Positions 1 to 11,606 of a DNA stretch of 64,000 nt are shown here, piece by piece. The notes beneath the pieces were generated by a model. The model saw nothing but the letters and a program-made list of their open reading frames with translations. It was not told where the DNA came from and did not search any database. Position 1 is the stretch's first letter, and each line of letters starts with the position of its first letter. The position numbers and the translations under genes are program-made. Origin of the DNA: Piezodorus guildinii (taxonomy: Eukaryota; Arthropoda; Insecta; Hemiptera; Pentatomidae); the NCBI GenBank assembly GCA_023052935.1, contig CM041295.1, positions 166,799,366 through 166,863,365 on the forward strand. Reading direction: 5' to 3'.

Positions 1-590
1 AGTAGTCCAAAGTGATTTATTAGTAGTAGTGAAATTTTCTGTCATATCCAGTAAGTTTTGAATTTTGAACTTCCTGATTTCTGCTATAAGTTTGTTAGTC
101 AGAATGGTATAGTTAGTTTTGTCTGATGGATACCTAGTCCTATGCCACTTCGATCTCGCTCTGCGTTTTTCTCTTAATAAGATTCGAATTTGCTGTGGCA
201 GGTTAGTTTGTAGAGTGTTAGTAGCGATAGTATTTGTAGTGTTATCGCGTATACTGCTACTTACTGAGTCAGTAAGTTGTTCTATGGCTCTGTCTATATC
301 TAGTTTAGTTTTTAGTGGGATTCTTAAGTCCAGTTTGGTTTCTAAGTCTGTCCGAAATCCGTCCCAGTCCACTCGTCCAAAGATCAATTTAGTAGGGGTT
401 GGCTTAGGAACATAGCCCGAATGCAAAGAAAGCATAACTGGACTGTGATCGGATGTGAGGTCATTTAAGGATTTAACAGATGTTTGTGCAGAGGAAAGCT
501 GGGAGGTGACGAATATATCTAGGATATCAGGATTTTTTTTTCGGGATGTAGGCCAGTAAGTGGGATTCATGGGCGAGAGGAAATGTAAAC
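1..590 (-). pseudogene. Jockey-A LINE fragment, ORF2 endonuclease-to-RT linker (inverted arm)
   Basis: The minus strand matches, segment by segment, the linker between endonuclease and reverse transcriptase in the full Jockey-A copy at 58340-63417 (there about 60080-60655). The match covers a region with the residues DGFRTDLETKLD and an Arg/Lys-rich stretch. The frame is broken. The match stops near 590, and the same element's 3' part follows at 838 in the opposite orientation, so this looks like the inverted arm of a twin-primed LINE insertion. The left end lies outside the window. Confidence 0.8.
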
Positions 591-837
591 TAATAAATAA
601 AAAAATAAAGGGGCATAAACAACACGCTTGATGGCTATTCAACCACTGCCTTCATTGGTCTTTTAATCCTCTATATATTATATACATTTCTAATGTTTAC
701 AAGAGGTGGTTTGGAATTAAGGCTGATATACTACCTTATCAGTCCTTAACTTATAGCAACCGCTTCAGTACAAGTCAAGTCGGGGGTTTGAATGAAGTGG
801 TGCTGGACGTCGGAGCGGATTAAAAGCATCCATCCTC
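591..837. other. Unassigned spacer between two LINE arms
   Basis: About 250 bases separate the two opposed Jockey-A arms. They have no open frame of note and no similarity I recognise to the full Jockey-A copy. This could be filler made at the junction or an old separate insertion. Confidence 0.4.
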
Positions 838-1838
838 ATACCGTCCGATTTCCCTTTTGCCCATCATGGGAAAGATCCTAGAATAACTAATTTTGAATCG
901 CCTGTATCCGATCCTAGAAATGAATCACGTAATTCCTGACCATCAGTTTGGATTTCGGACATCCCATTCTACAATTCAGCAATGTCACCGTGTGGTGGAT
1001 GTTATATCCTCCACATTGGAGCGCGGAATGAATTGCACGCGTGCTTTTCTCGACGTGGAACAAGCGTTCGACCGAGTCTGGCACCCAGGACTCCTTTATA
1101 AATTCCGTCAATTCCTTCCCGCCACATAATTCCTGATAATCTGTTTCTACCTTACTGATAGAACCTTCAAAGTAAATCATAATCTTTCCTATTCTTCCAC
1201 GTTTTCTCAGTCTGCAGGTGTACCTCAGGGTAGTATCTTAGGTCCCATCCCTTTATACGGTATATACAGCTGATATTCCACTCCATCCTAGAACTGTCCT
1301 CACAACTTACGCCGATAACACTTGTGCGTTATCCGTCCATAATGATCCAACCGCTGCATCCCAAACCCTTCAGTCTCACATCCCAGCCATTGAGAAATGC
1401 TGTCAGAACTGGAGGATTAAAATAAATCCTAATAAATCCCACCAAATTACCTCCCGTATCCAATCCTTACAATCCAAAATCCTTCGCAAAATCCTAAATG
1501 CTCCTTATTTCGTCACAAATAAAATCATCCATAACAAACCTTAATATCCCATTTGTTGCAGACCTTTGTCGTACCAGATATACCAATTTTAATTCCAAAC
1601 TCCCAGCCCATATAAACCCTCTTGTCCGCAACCTATCAACCTCACATATTCCTGACAACCCTCCGAGGCGATTGAAAAGAAGATGGCCTCGGGATCTATT
1701 TACTTAAATAAACATCGAAGTTCTACCGCTGGGTAGTTTCTTCACAAGCCTTTCACGCCCTTTACTCTAATTCAACAGTTTTATTGTATTTATGTTAATA
1801 CAGTTGTAAAATTCACTAAAATATGAATTAAAAAAAAA
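838..1838 (+). pseudogene. Jockey-A LINE fragment, reverse transcriptase and 3' tail
   Basis: Frames recall a Jockey-clade reverse transcriptase: a YRPI-like entry with MGKIL, DHQFGFR, a fingers segment with [13 protein letters not shown], then [11 protein letters not shown]. The YADD box is decayed to Y-A-D-N (near 1309). A deletion near 1445-1450 removes the thumb region, so the text jumps to the C-terminal ILRKILNAPYFVTNKI segment and the PPRRLKRRWPRDL ending, as in the copy at 58472-59677. It closes with an A-run at 1830-1840, homologous to the poly(A) end of that copy. Several stops and frameshifts make it inactive. Confidence 0.85.
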
Positions 1839-1840
1839 AA

Positions 1841-3651
1841 TTCCGGTAATTGGGGTCCTTGTTGTTGCTTAGGAAACCTTCAACCATAGCCTTAAAGCTT
1901 AGCCAGGCTTCCTTTTCCAGAGAATTCATGGTGTTCTCAAACTCAAGGTCTTTTAAAAGCTGGCGGATTTGGGGGCCAACAAATATACCCGTTTTTTTTC
2001 TGAAGTTACTTTGGGAAAGTTCTTTTCTAAATACTGAAAACAAGGGTCTTTGTGATTCAGAGCTTTAGTAAACTGCTCCATAAGCCCGAGTTTGATATGT
2101 AAGGGTGGAAGCAACACACTTTTAGAGTCCAACATAAGTGGATTTATTACGTTTTTTGAGCCAGGTTTTAACTCTGTTCTTGAGGGCCAATCTTTGATGA
2201 TCCAGTGCTTTACTCTGGTCCTACTATCCCACTCACATAGAAAAAAAGGCATCTTAGTGAATCCAGCCTGCAGGTCTAGTAACGGGCCAATGACCTTGAA
2301 ATCTCCGCACACCATCCATTTGTGAGTGTGGTATTCAATATTTTCAAATACAATTTTTAGGTTTTGATAAGTTTCTTTCAAATGCACAGAATGAAGTATA
2401 GGTATAGATGAATATTTATTCCCATTATGAAGAAGGACTCCTTTTAAACTAGCCTTAGAAGCATCTATAAACAGCCTCCACTCAGTTGGGGAGTGTTCAA
2501 TTCCATAAAACCCAATTAAAGAATTAATATCGTGACAAAAGACCATAGAATCTTTTTCTTTAAAGAATGATACAATTTACTGTTCCCGATGTCGATACCA
2601 TGAAAATGCAACCCCTGGGGCCAATAGGTTTTTTTATTTTAACCTAGAGCCCAGCACTTCTGCTGCATCTTTTGTGAGATTCAGGTCTCTGACTAAATCG
2701 TTCAGCTCTCCTTGAGTAAAGAGCTTTGGGGGCTTATCCTCTTCCAGGTGATATATTTCATCAGCTTCATCAAGCTCACTTCCACTGGTTTGAGAACTAA
2801 ATTCAGCTAGCACATCGACAAGAACATCAGGAGGAGTTGGAACGGGTACTGTGTCATCATGTGGAATAGGCCTGATAGCAGATGGCAAGTCTGGATATAC
2901 AATGGAATTTTTATTCTTCGCAGAATATCCAAATATTTTCGTCATGCAAAAATAACAATCGTCATAATTGTTGGAGAGAGGGGCGACAGCACACTCGCTC
3001 GCAGCCTCAACCCGAACGTTAAATATGAGTCGCCGAATCCCTGATACTTATTTAGGTTTCGACATGGGTTTAATAATGTGACTAACTTTGTCAAATACAT
3101 ATATTAAGAGAAAAAAAAATTCAAATGAAACAGATAAAATTAACTTCCTGAGAAACGTAAAGAGTACTTAGGGTCACGAGGACGATAGCAAAGTGATGAT
3201 GGCGACAGCGACGGAGGTGACAGCGAAGTAGGCGACCAGTCTCTCCCGTAACTCAGAGCACTCTCATTCCCGAGCGGTCACTATCACTTAATCCCTATTT
3301 AATAAACACAGCCTCCCTTGCGTCTCAACTTAATATTAATGAATTATCTTTATAATAGAAATTAAATTATAAATTAGTTTCCCAATTCTTAACAATAATG
3401 ATTGGCTGGTTCCATCCATACCATAGGAATACCAAAAGGCAAAGTTTTTTTTTTTTACCTGATTTCCAAAGTCGCAACGCCTCCACACATGTACGGCACT
3501 TTATGGGGAGCCCATGCTTTATCTTGGTCGCCAAGTACACATTTTCCATAAACTTCGTAATATTTTTTCTCTGCTTTGCAACCACAAAACTGCCACATAT
3601 ATAACAAAACACGTCTGGACTGTTGGCACAAACACGTCGTGATGTATTCAT
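1841..3651 (-). pseudogene. Broken transposase-like gene, repeated arthropod/cnidarian family
   Basis: Three minus-strand frames read in order as one protein. The N-terminus (3651-3460) starts MNTSRRVCANSPDVFCYICG and has paired cysteines. The middle (about 2960-2634) holds YPDLPSAIRP and LNDLVRDLNL. The C-terminal part (2546-1841) holds EWRLFID, KYSSIPI, HSVHLKETY, KMPFFLCEWDSR and LPPLHIKLGLM. From memory this is a multi-copy protein family, probably a DDE-type transposase, found in insects and Hydra; I cannot give its formal name. It is broken by a T-run frameshift near 3450, a roughly 400 bp interruption (2968-3386) and a frameshift near 2560-2630. The C-terminal end with a GERFHQD-type motif, which I recall from the family, is missing because the Jockey-A insertion at 838-1838 abuts it. 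Confidence 0.65.
2968..3386. other. Insertion or intron-like interruption in the transposase-like gene
   Basis: Coding similarity stops at about 3387 and resumes at about 2967 on the minus strand. The intervening 400 bases have no coding similarity. There is no GT-AG pair at the junctions that restores the frame, so an insertion is more likely than an intron. An internal imperfect repeat of the GAGAGAGGGGCGAC type is present. Confidence 0.4.
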
Positions 3652-4354
3652 GTTAAATTTGACTATATTACGAGAGTACCGAGAAAAAATAGCAACTAAA
3701 CTAATACCTCATCAAATACTGACTAGACTGTCACCTCTGTGAATCACATACTAGGACATCTTACATCTTCCCTCCCTTTTGCAGGAGGTGCATATACAAT
3801 CGTGTAGCAGAAAAACTTAGTGTGATAGGAATATAACTCTTACAGATTTGAACTTAGCATGGCAAAAAACTTTTAAAAAATGCATCAGAAATCTAATATA
3901 GAATTTCATGCAGCATTGTGTAATAGAAGGCTCATTATTAGGCTTAATATTAGTAGTATCATTTTTAATATCCGTAAAAGTTTTTTCAAACCATTTAGAG
4001 TTAGTTTTAGGTAACGCTGGAAATTCTGTAGGTTTTGCTTTATAGACAATTCGTTCTGATGGTTTTATCCAGGGACCGTTGTTTACTGTGCTGTAGCAGT
4101 TTGTTTAGTGTCTTTGAAGCTCGGAGCATTTTTCAGAATTTGAGAAGTGTTCTTCACGACAGTTGCAACATTTTGGTTTAAATCCGTCTGTCATTACATT
4201 CGGGCACTCTTTGGATAAATGCTCTTCTGAGCATTTAAGGCATTTTTGTTGCTTAGAGCAATTTCTGGCCACATGGTTGAACTCTGGGCATTTATAACAT
4301 TGTGTTAATGTTTTCTTGCTATTGTATTTCTCCCATTTTATATGCACGTTGTTA

Positions 4355-4371
4355 CAGTATCTTATATTATT
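4355..4371. repeat. Target-site duplication, left copy (hairpin copy 1)
   Basis: A 17 bp direct repeat identical to 4506-4522 flanks the hairpin insertion. Confidence 0.8.
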
Positions 4372-4505
4372 GTGGATGTAATTAGTTGACCGTTGAGAAT
4401 TACTGGAAGGAATTAGTCCGGGTGGCGGTCATTAAATGAAACAACTAAATAGTTTCAACTATTTAGTTGTTTCATTTAATGACCGCCACCCGGACTAATT
4501 CCTTC
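4372..4505 (-). mobile_element. Short hairpin insertion, copy 1
   Basis: The 134 bp insert is flanked by an identical 17 bp direct repeat, CAGTATCTTATATTATT (4355-4371 and 4506-4522). It has a single-copy tail of about 29 bp (4372-4400) and then a perfect palindrome with 54 nt arms (4401-4454 and 4457-4510, the last few bases overlapping the duplication) and a 2 nt loop. It sits in a LINE gag frame. The same tail and arm sequence recurs at 41917-42194, and a diverged version at 63799-63903. Element class is not certain. Confidence 0.75.
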
Positions 4506-4522
4506 CAGTATCTTATATTATT
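4506..4522. repeat. Target-site duplication, right copy (hairpin copy 1)
   Basis: A 17 bp direct repeat identical to 4355-4371. It overlaps the outer end of the palindrome by a few bases. Confidence 0.8.
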
Positions 4523-5066
4523 TAATTTTGATAACCGTTTTTTGTTTTCTAATATTACTATGGATGAAGGTAATTTTGTTTCTGTTCCATCTGATTTTTT
4601 TATCATTTGGAATATTTTATGAATTTCTAATCCTTGCTCTTTTAGATCTTCTATGGGGTATTAAGGGGGCATCCCTTTGAGAACGACTTTATGTTTTATT
4701 TCATTTTTCGGGGTATAAGTATGAAATCCTTGGTTAAGCGATTTCAATTCATTTTTTATAGTGGTAAAATCTTCGGTATTATAAACATAAAATGTGGTTT
4801 TGTTACCTCCATATTTCATGTTAATATCTTTTATTTTTGTTTTTAGGTAGGATAATATATTTTTTCGGGTTTGGATAGGTTATATTTACCACAACTGGTG
4901 GAAATTTTAGGTGGGTCGTTTTGTTAGTTTTGACTTCGATTTCTTCCTCTTCATCTAAAAAAATATCAAAATAATTTTGAGTTGGTACATTATATTGGTA
5001 CTCACCTCTTTTTCTTTTCGGTTGACTATCCTCTATTTTTGATGCGCTAGGAACAGCGACGTTCAT

Positions 5067-5390
5067 GTTTGTGGTTTTCCCGCAGGGGACATTCTTTTGC
5101 TTACGATCAAATTCAGATGTGATAGTCTTTCACTAAATACGTTATGAATCACTAATTAAAAACAGTTTATACGGTGAAAAGTTTTTAGAAAACGAATGAA
5201 TACAATAATTAGTATAGAGCGCACTAGATAAACGTCTGAACTAGCCGGATGCTACAGAGAGACTGTTATTAATATATGTTTATTTATATTCTACTATAAT
5301 TGTTTCGTAGATTGAAAGATGAAGATTCGAAGTCTCATTATAGCGACCGGATTCAGGCTGCTCCTAGCCGCTCTTCCCTACATTGTCAAA
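5067..5390. other. Non-coding interval
   Basis: AT-rich sequence between the gag remnant and the mariner remnant. It could include 5' leader of the gag-bearing LINE on the minus strand. No repeat or gene is recognised. Confidence 0.4.
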
Positions 5391-5395
5391 ACGTG

Positions 5396-5790
5396 ATTTT
5401 CGTATTATTTTATTGTACGACAGAACTATTTCAACTAGGACAGAACGGGAGCCATACGGCCAGGAACATCCACGAAGTGGGGAGCAAGGGCCATATTAGT
5501 GATTGCATCTTTCAGTCGTGGTTTAAAACATTTCGGGAGGGAGACTTCAGATGAAAGACATTGACAACTCGTGGAAGGAATTCTTCCCTTGATGACGATG
5601 TTCCCAGAACAACTGTCGGAGAACTTAAAGGGGAAGTCAACCACCTCAAGGCTATAAGAAAAGTGAAACTCAAACTTTGGGTTTCTCGCTCATTGAACGC
5701 TCATTGAAGAAAAAATCCCGTTATGAAATTAGCAAGGTGTTTACATATAGAGAAGCGGGCTCAGTCTATAAGGGGCAATGGCGGGAAAGC
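5396..5790 (+). pseudogene. mariner transposase remnant (N-terminal half)
   Basis: Read across frames, this recalls the N-terminal helix-turn-helix half of a mariner transposase: TARNIHEV, then a QSWFKTFREGDF segment (family pattern RWF.KFR.GDF), then LDDD, TVGEL and a VKLKLWVSRSLNAH segment (family pattern KVKKL.KWVPHEL). The catalytic DD34D half is missing. Frames shift at least twice. No terminal inverted repeats were found. Confidence 0.6.
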
Positions 5791-7100
5791 CTGAATAACG
5801 TCCTTGGTTCTTTGTTATTGTTTATGTTAGTGCTTGTTCTGAGTGTGTCAGTGGGCTATTGAGGTGTTTAGGATTTGTTTTGTGAGTTATTTGATTTTTT
5901 TTTTGAAAAAGTTAAACTTGAAATATCTCTGTAAAACCTTGTGTGGATGCGATTTGTAAAAAGGATGATAAATTATCATGTAGAACATTAGACAGGTAAG
6001 GTTATAGTTGGAATATAGTAACTGTTTATAATTTATTGTGCATTATAATTAATAGAAACTATACACTTTTCGAATTTTTTAAACAATCTAATAAAATTTA
6101 TGGATGAAAAAATTAAAATTATTCTTTGATCAATTTAAAGACTCTTAAAGATGTATAAACTCACCTCTAACTTTTTGTTTTATTTTTATATTTTAGACTA
6201 TATTGCTGGCATAAATAAGTGGCATAATTTGTATATCGTGCCCCATTAAATGTAAACATCGAATATATTCCAATAATCATTCCTCTAACTGTGAAATGAA
6301 GTGCAATTTATTTGGAGATACATCCTATTTCACGCAATTATTTGTTCTTGAGGTCAAATCAGAAGTAAAATTAGCTTATATTAATATCTTCTTTATTAGA
6401 TTATATTAATATCTTCTTTATTTATAACCATTGAAAGTAGGTTTGAATATTAGTGAGTCCCGTAAGTTTTTCCTGATAGAATATTTTGAAAGTTAGTCTC
6501 AACAATTTTGGAAAGAGGATATAAGAAGTTTATTGAGCATAAATTTATAGTAAAGAGAATCAGCCTCAACCAACAAACATTGATGTAATATTACAAAAAA
6601 AACAAAAACTTATTAACCATGTATTATTAATGTATATGTGAATTGAATCACTAATGAATTATCAATTAAATTAATTATTGCCATTCCGCTTTTGGCTACT
6701 ACATTTGTTATATAATTTTTTTAATTCTAAATAAACAGTTCTTATTAACATCATGCATTTTATTAAATCCAGTCCTTTTTTTCTATTAATTTTCGTATTT
6801 CTCCCTATAAAAGCGACTAGTTTTCATTTATTTATTGATTTTTCATCACACAAGACTACCAACACATCTATCCAAGTAACGTAACAAGGACCAATGACGT
6901 TACGAAATAATGTTGTGCGGGTTTGCTGATCATACTGAGCCCACCTTTCTATATATAAACACCTCGTGAAATTTGTGCCTCAATTCTGTACCCAAACAAC
7001 GACCCATTTCAGTCCGAATTGGATCTTGTAGGATAGCAGCTGAAGTTCTGGATAGTGGTCCGAAAAATAAGAAGCAGCTTATTTTCTAAAGCTTCCAACT
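5791..7100. other. Non-coding AT-rich interval
   Basis: No gene or named repeat is recognised. It contains a short local duplication of TATTAATATCTTCTTTA near 6379-6421 and a TATATATAAAC stretch at 6949-6959 that could act as a TATA box, with nothing downstream that I can call a gene. Confidence 0.4.
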
Positions 7101-7104
7101 CATC

Positions 7105-7131
<27 letters not shown>
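7105..7131 (+). repeat. Poly(A) run of about 27
   Basis: An uninterrupted adenine run, possibly the relic tail of a retroposed sequence lying to its left (about 6880-7104). I cannot identify the sequence in front of it. Confidence 0.5.
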
Positions 7132-7136
<5 letters not shown>

Positions 7137-7564
7137 TGGTTACTGTTTGTTGGGTTTCATTTGAGTTGATTCACTACCGCCTTTTGAATCCTAATGTCAT
7201 CACCAATGCTGAATTTTATTTTAACCAAATTGGCGTAATGCATCAGATATTGGCAATAATGAAGCCAGCTTTGGTATGAGTCAATTCAGATCTAAATAGT
7301 AAATAAAGTGGTTAGAAAATTAATTGAAAAACGAGACTTTTAGCAATTTAAAAGTTTGTAAAGGAAGATAGACTCACCTTTGATTATCTTTAATTATACA
7401 GCTTGGTACTAATATTACTAACTGTAAAAATTTTGATTGAGAGCATAGTCATTTTTTTTTATGAATTTCTAAAATAGACTGACTGAAGAATCATGAAACC
7501 AACACAGTTTACACATCTATACGGTGAGTACAAGTGACATAGATTTGGTGACTGAGACTCAGGT

Positions 7565-9618
7565 GGTTACGAAGGACTGGATAATGAGGTAGTATGTAGG
7601 AGGGAGAAATTTGCTGAGTTAGTAAAGCAGTCCTGGGTGCCAACCTCGGTCAAAGGCCTGTTATACGTCGAGGAAGGCTCCCGTGCAGTACAATCTGCGC
7701 TCCAATGCTGATGAGACAACATCCACCACACGATAACATTGCTGGATGGTGGAGTGGGAAGAGCTTATGATCCGGGATTATCTGAGAAGTCTCTAGGATA
7801 GGATAGAGTAGTTTAAGCATTAATCTTTCCAGGATTTTACGCATAATGGGTAAAAGAGATATAGGACGGTAAGAGGAAGGAAACTCCAGCGGCTTTTTTG
7901 GGTTTAGGGATCATTTTAACAATGGATAATTTCCAGGGTTCAGGAAAATATGTGGTCCGGAGTATGATATTGTAAATATATGTAATGAATAGGATACATT
8001 TTTTTGGAAGTTGTTTTAGGATATTGGGAGTGATTAGATCGTATCCAGGAGCTTTGCGGGAAGGTAACCTGCGGATTATGTTTGAGATTTTAGAAGGATT
8101 AAATGCTTTAGGAGGAAGGGCCAATTGGAGTGGAATATCTAGTTCTGCTCCAACGCATTCAAGGTGATGCTGATTAAGGATATCAGGATGCTGATTGTAG
8201 CTTTAAAGAGGTTTTCAGCGAATGTTTGTGATTTTTCTTCATCAGATCTGGTCCAGGATTGGGATTCATTTACAAGAGGATGATTAAAATCTTTGAACTG
8301 AAGTAGTTTCTTAGTGGTAGTCCAAAGTAATTTATCAGTAGTAGTGAGATATTCTGTCGTATTCAGTAAGTTTTGAATTTCCTGATTTCTGCTTTAAGTT
8401 TGTTAGTCAGAATGTTATAGGTTGTTTTGTCTGCTGGGTATATAATCCTATACCACTTCGATCTTGCTCTGCGTTTTTCTCTTAATAAGATTCGAATGTG
8501 CTGTGGCAGGTTAGTTTCTTGAGTGTTATTGTTGTTGGTTTTTGTAGTGTTATCGCGTCATCGCTTACTGGGTCAGTAAGTTGTTCTACAGCTCTGTCAA
8601 TATCTAGTTTAGTCTTTAGTGAGATTATTAGGTCCAGTTTTGTTTTCAAGTCTGTCCGGAATCCGCCCCAGTCCACTCGTCCAAAATCAATTTAGGAAGG
8701 GTTTGCTTAGGAACAAATCCTGAATGCAAAGAAAGCAGAACTGTGGAATGTGGTCTGATGAGAGGTCATTCAAGGATTTAACAGTTGTTTGTAAGCAGGA
8801 AAGCTGGGAGGTGACAAGTATATATAGGATATCAGGATGTTTTTTTCAGGATGTAGGCCAATAAGTGGGATTCATGAGCGAGAGGATGGAATAGCTATTT
8901 AAACATGAGACACCAGAGAGGATATTTTTACGGGTATTAGATGTTTGACAACCCCATCGTTGGTGAAGTGAACGCTGTGTGAAGTTAGTTTCCGTGAGTA
9001 GTGCTATATCAATGTGATTGTTATGTAAAAATATGTCTAGTTCGTTACGATGGTTATGTAGCCATTAGCATTCCATAAAACGATGGCTAGGGGCTTTACA
9101 TTCATCGTGGGAGAGGATTTCATTTAGAACTCTGGTGAAAAGGGTGATGAGAGTTCTGGTGGTTTTTTGAAGGTCAAGGAGGAAGGAATTCAAGATGGAA
9201 TATATGTCAGATGCATTTGGATTCGGAGAGGGGTGTGTATTAGAGGCTTGAGGAACATAACTCGTGTGAGTAGGAGTGATGGTTGTGGGTTATGCCTGTC
9301 CTGGGGTACGAGGAGATTCGTTCTGAGATGATAGAGGAGACAGAATTGGTTTTGATTGACAGTGGGCGGGATTGGACTTGGTGTGGTTTCTCTGGTGGTA
9401 ACTTGATCCGTTAGGGTAGATGAAGGGAGAGACATGAAACAATCGGTTGTTGCAGATCTTCAGGCTGAGGTATGGAGGTCTGTTATCTGGATTGAGATAT
9501 TGGAGGCGCCTGTCGTCGAGGATGCTGATTCTGCGAAATGGCGGCGGAGAGAGATTTTTTCGTGGCTTGAACGATGTTTGTTGAGGTAGTCGACTGGTGA
9601 GTGCTTTTAGCTTGTCGT
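7565..9618 (-). pseudogene. Jockey-A copy 2, 3' half (ORF1 C-terminus to mid RT)
   Basis: The minus strand aligns through with the full Jockey-A copy: ORF1 C-terminal Pro/Gln-rich region (9618-9190), the ORF2 start and endonuclease (about 9110-8700, with an internal deletion), the linker (8676-8220), and the RT N-terminal half (8124-7567) with NPSKISNIIRRLPSRKAPGYD. The match ends at about 7565 inside the RT, so the 3' end is lost. Stops and frameshifts are frequent. It continues beyond the LOA-like insertion as 15311-15790. Confidence 0.8.
9472..9618 (-). repeat. 147 bp direct repeat, left copy (putative long target-site duplication)
   Basis: By eye it differs from 15311-15457 at about 14 of 147 positions. 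It lies exactly at the left junction of the LOA-like element. To its left the Jockey-A copy continues toward its 3' end. Confidence 0.75.
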
Positions 9619-9977
9619 GGTTTTTGGGGGTAAATGGGTAGGGCAACAGGAGGACTAGAGAGGGAGACAGGTGCGGGCATCTCCCCCACTCTTTGCGAAT
9701 TTATCAAGCCATAGTGACGTACCCACTGCTTGGTAAACTTCCAGTCCTCCCTATCCCTACCAACGCATACTGTCACTTCCTTGTGGTGCCCCCAGGGGAC
9801 TCCGATGGAACTCGCGGACGACAGAGGCGGGGGTTTGTCACTTTGGTGACGAGCCTACTAAAACACCCAAGCCAGGTGGAGGGCGCTCGAGCTGAGGCTA
9901 GATGGCAGAGGGTGTATAAAAATACACTGTTTCTTATCGACCCACTTGGAGCACCTGGCGCACCCCATTGTAACTAA

Positions 9978-11606
<1,629 letters not shown>

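Larger units (their letters stand above)
3840..5066 (-). pseudogene. Jockey-type LINE ORF1 (gag with CCHC knuckles), decayed
   Basis: The minus strand starts at 5066 and runs through an acidic stretch (LDEEEEIEV) into a decayed middle region. It is interrupted by the hairpin insertion at 4372-4505. From about 4347 it shows three zinc knuckles in a row with the spacing C-x2-C-x4-H-x4-C (CYKC, CLKC, CNCR), typical of Jockey-clade ORF1 nucleic-acid-binding proteins. The region after the knuckles (4104-3840) is still mostly open. The protein differs from Jockey-A and Jockey-B here and represents a third Jockey-like lineage. No matching ORF2 is adjacent. Confidence 0.7.

Noticed and set aside
119..415. 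Plus-strand open frame of 98 codons
   Set aside because: It is the antisense of the Jockey-A ORF2 linker, and the same antisense frame exists at 60198-60575.
6949..6959. TATA box of a host gene
   Set aside because: No exon or transcript-like frame follows, and TATATA strings are common in this AT-rich sequence.
7055..7279. Frame with a poly-lysine stretch
   Set aside because: The lysines come from a poly(A) run, and nothing else supports a gene.
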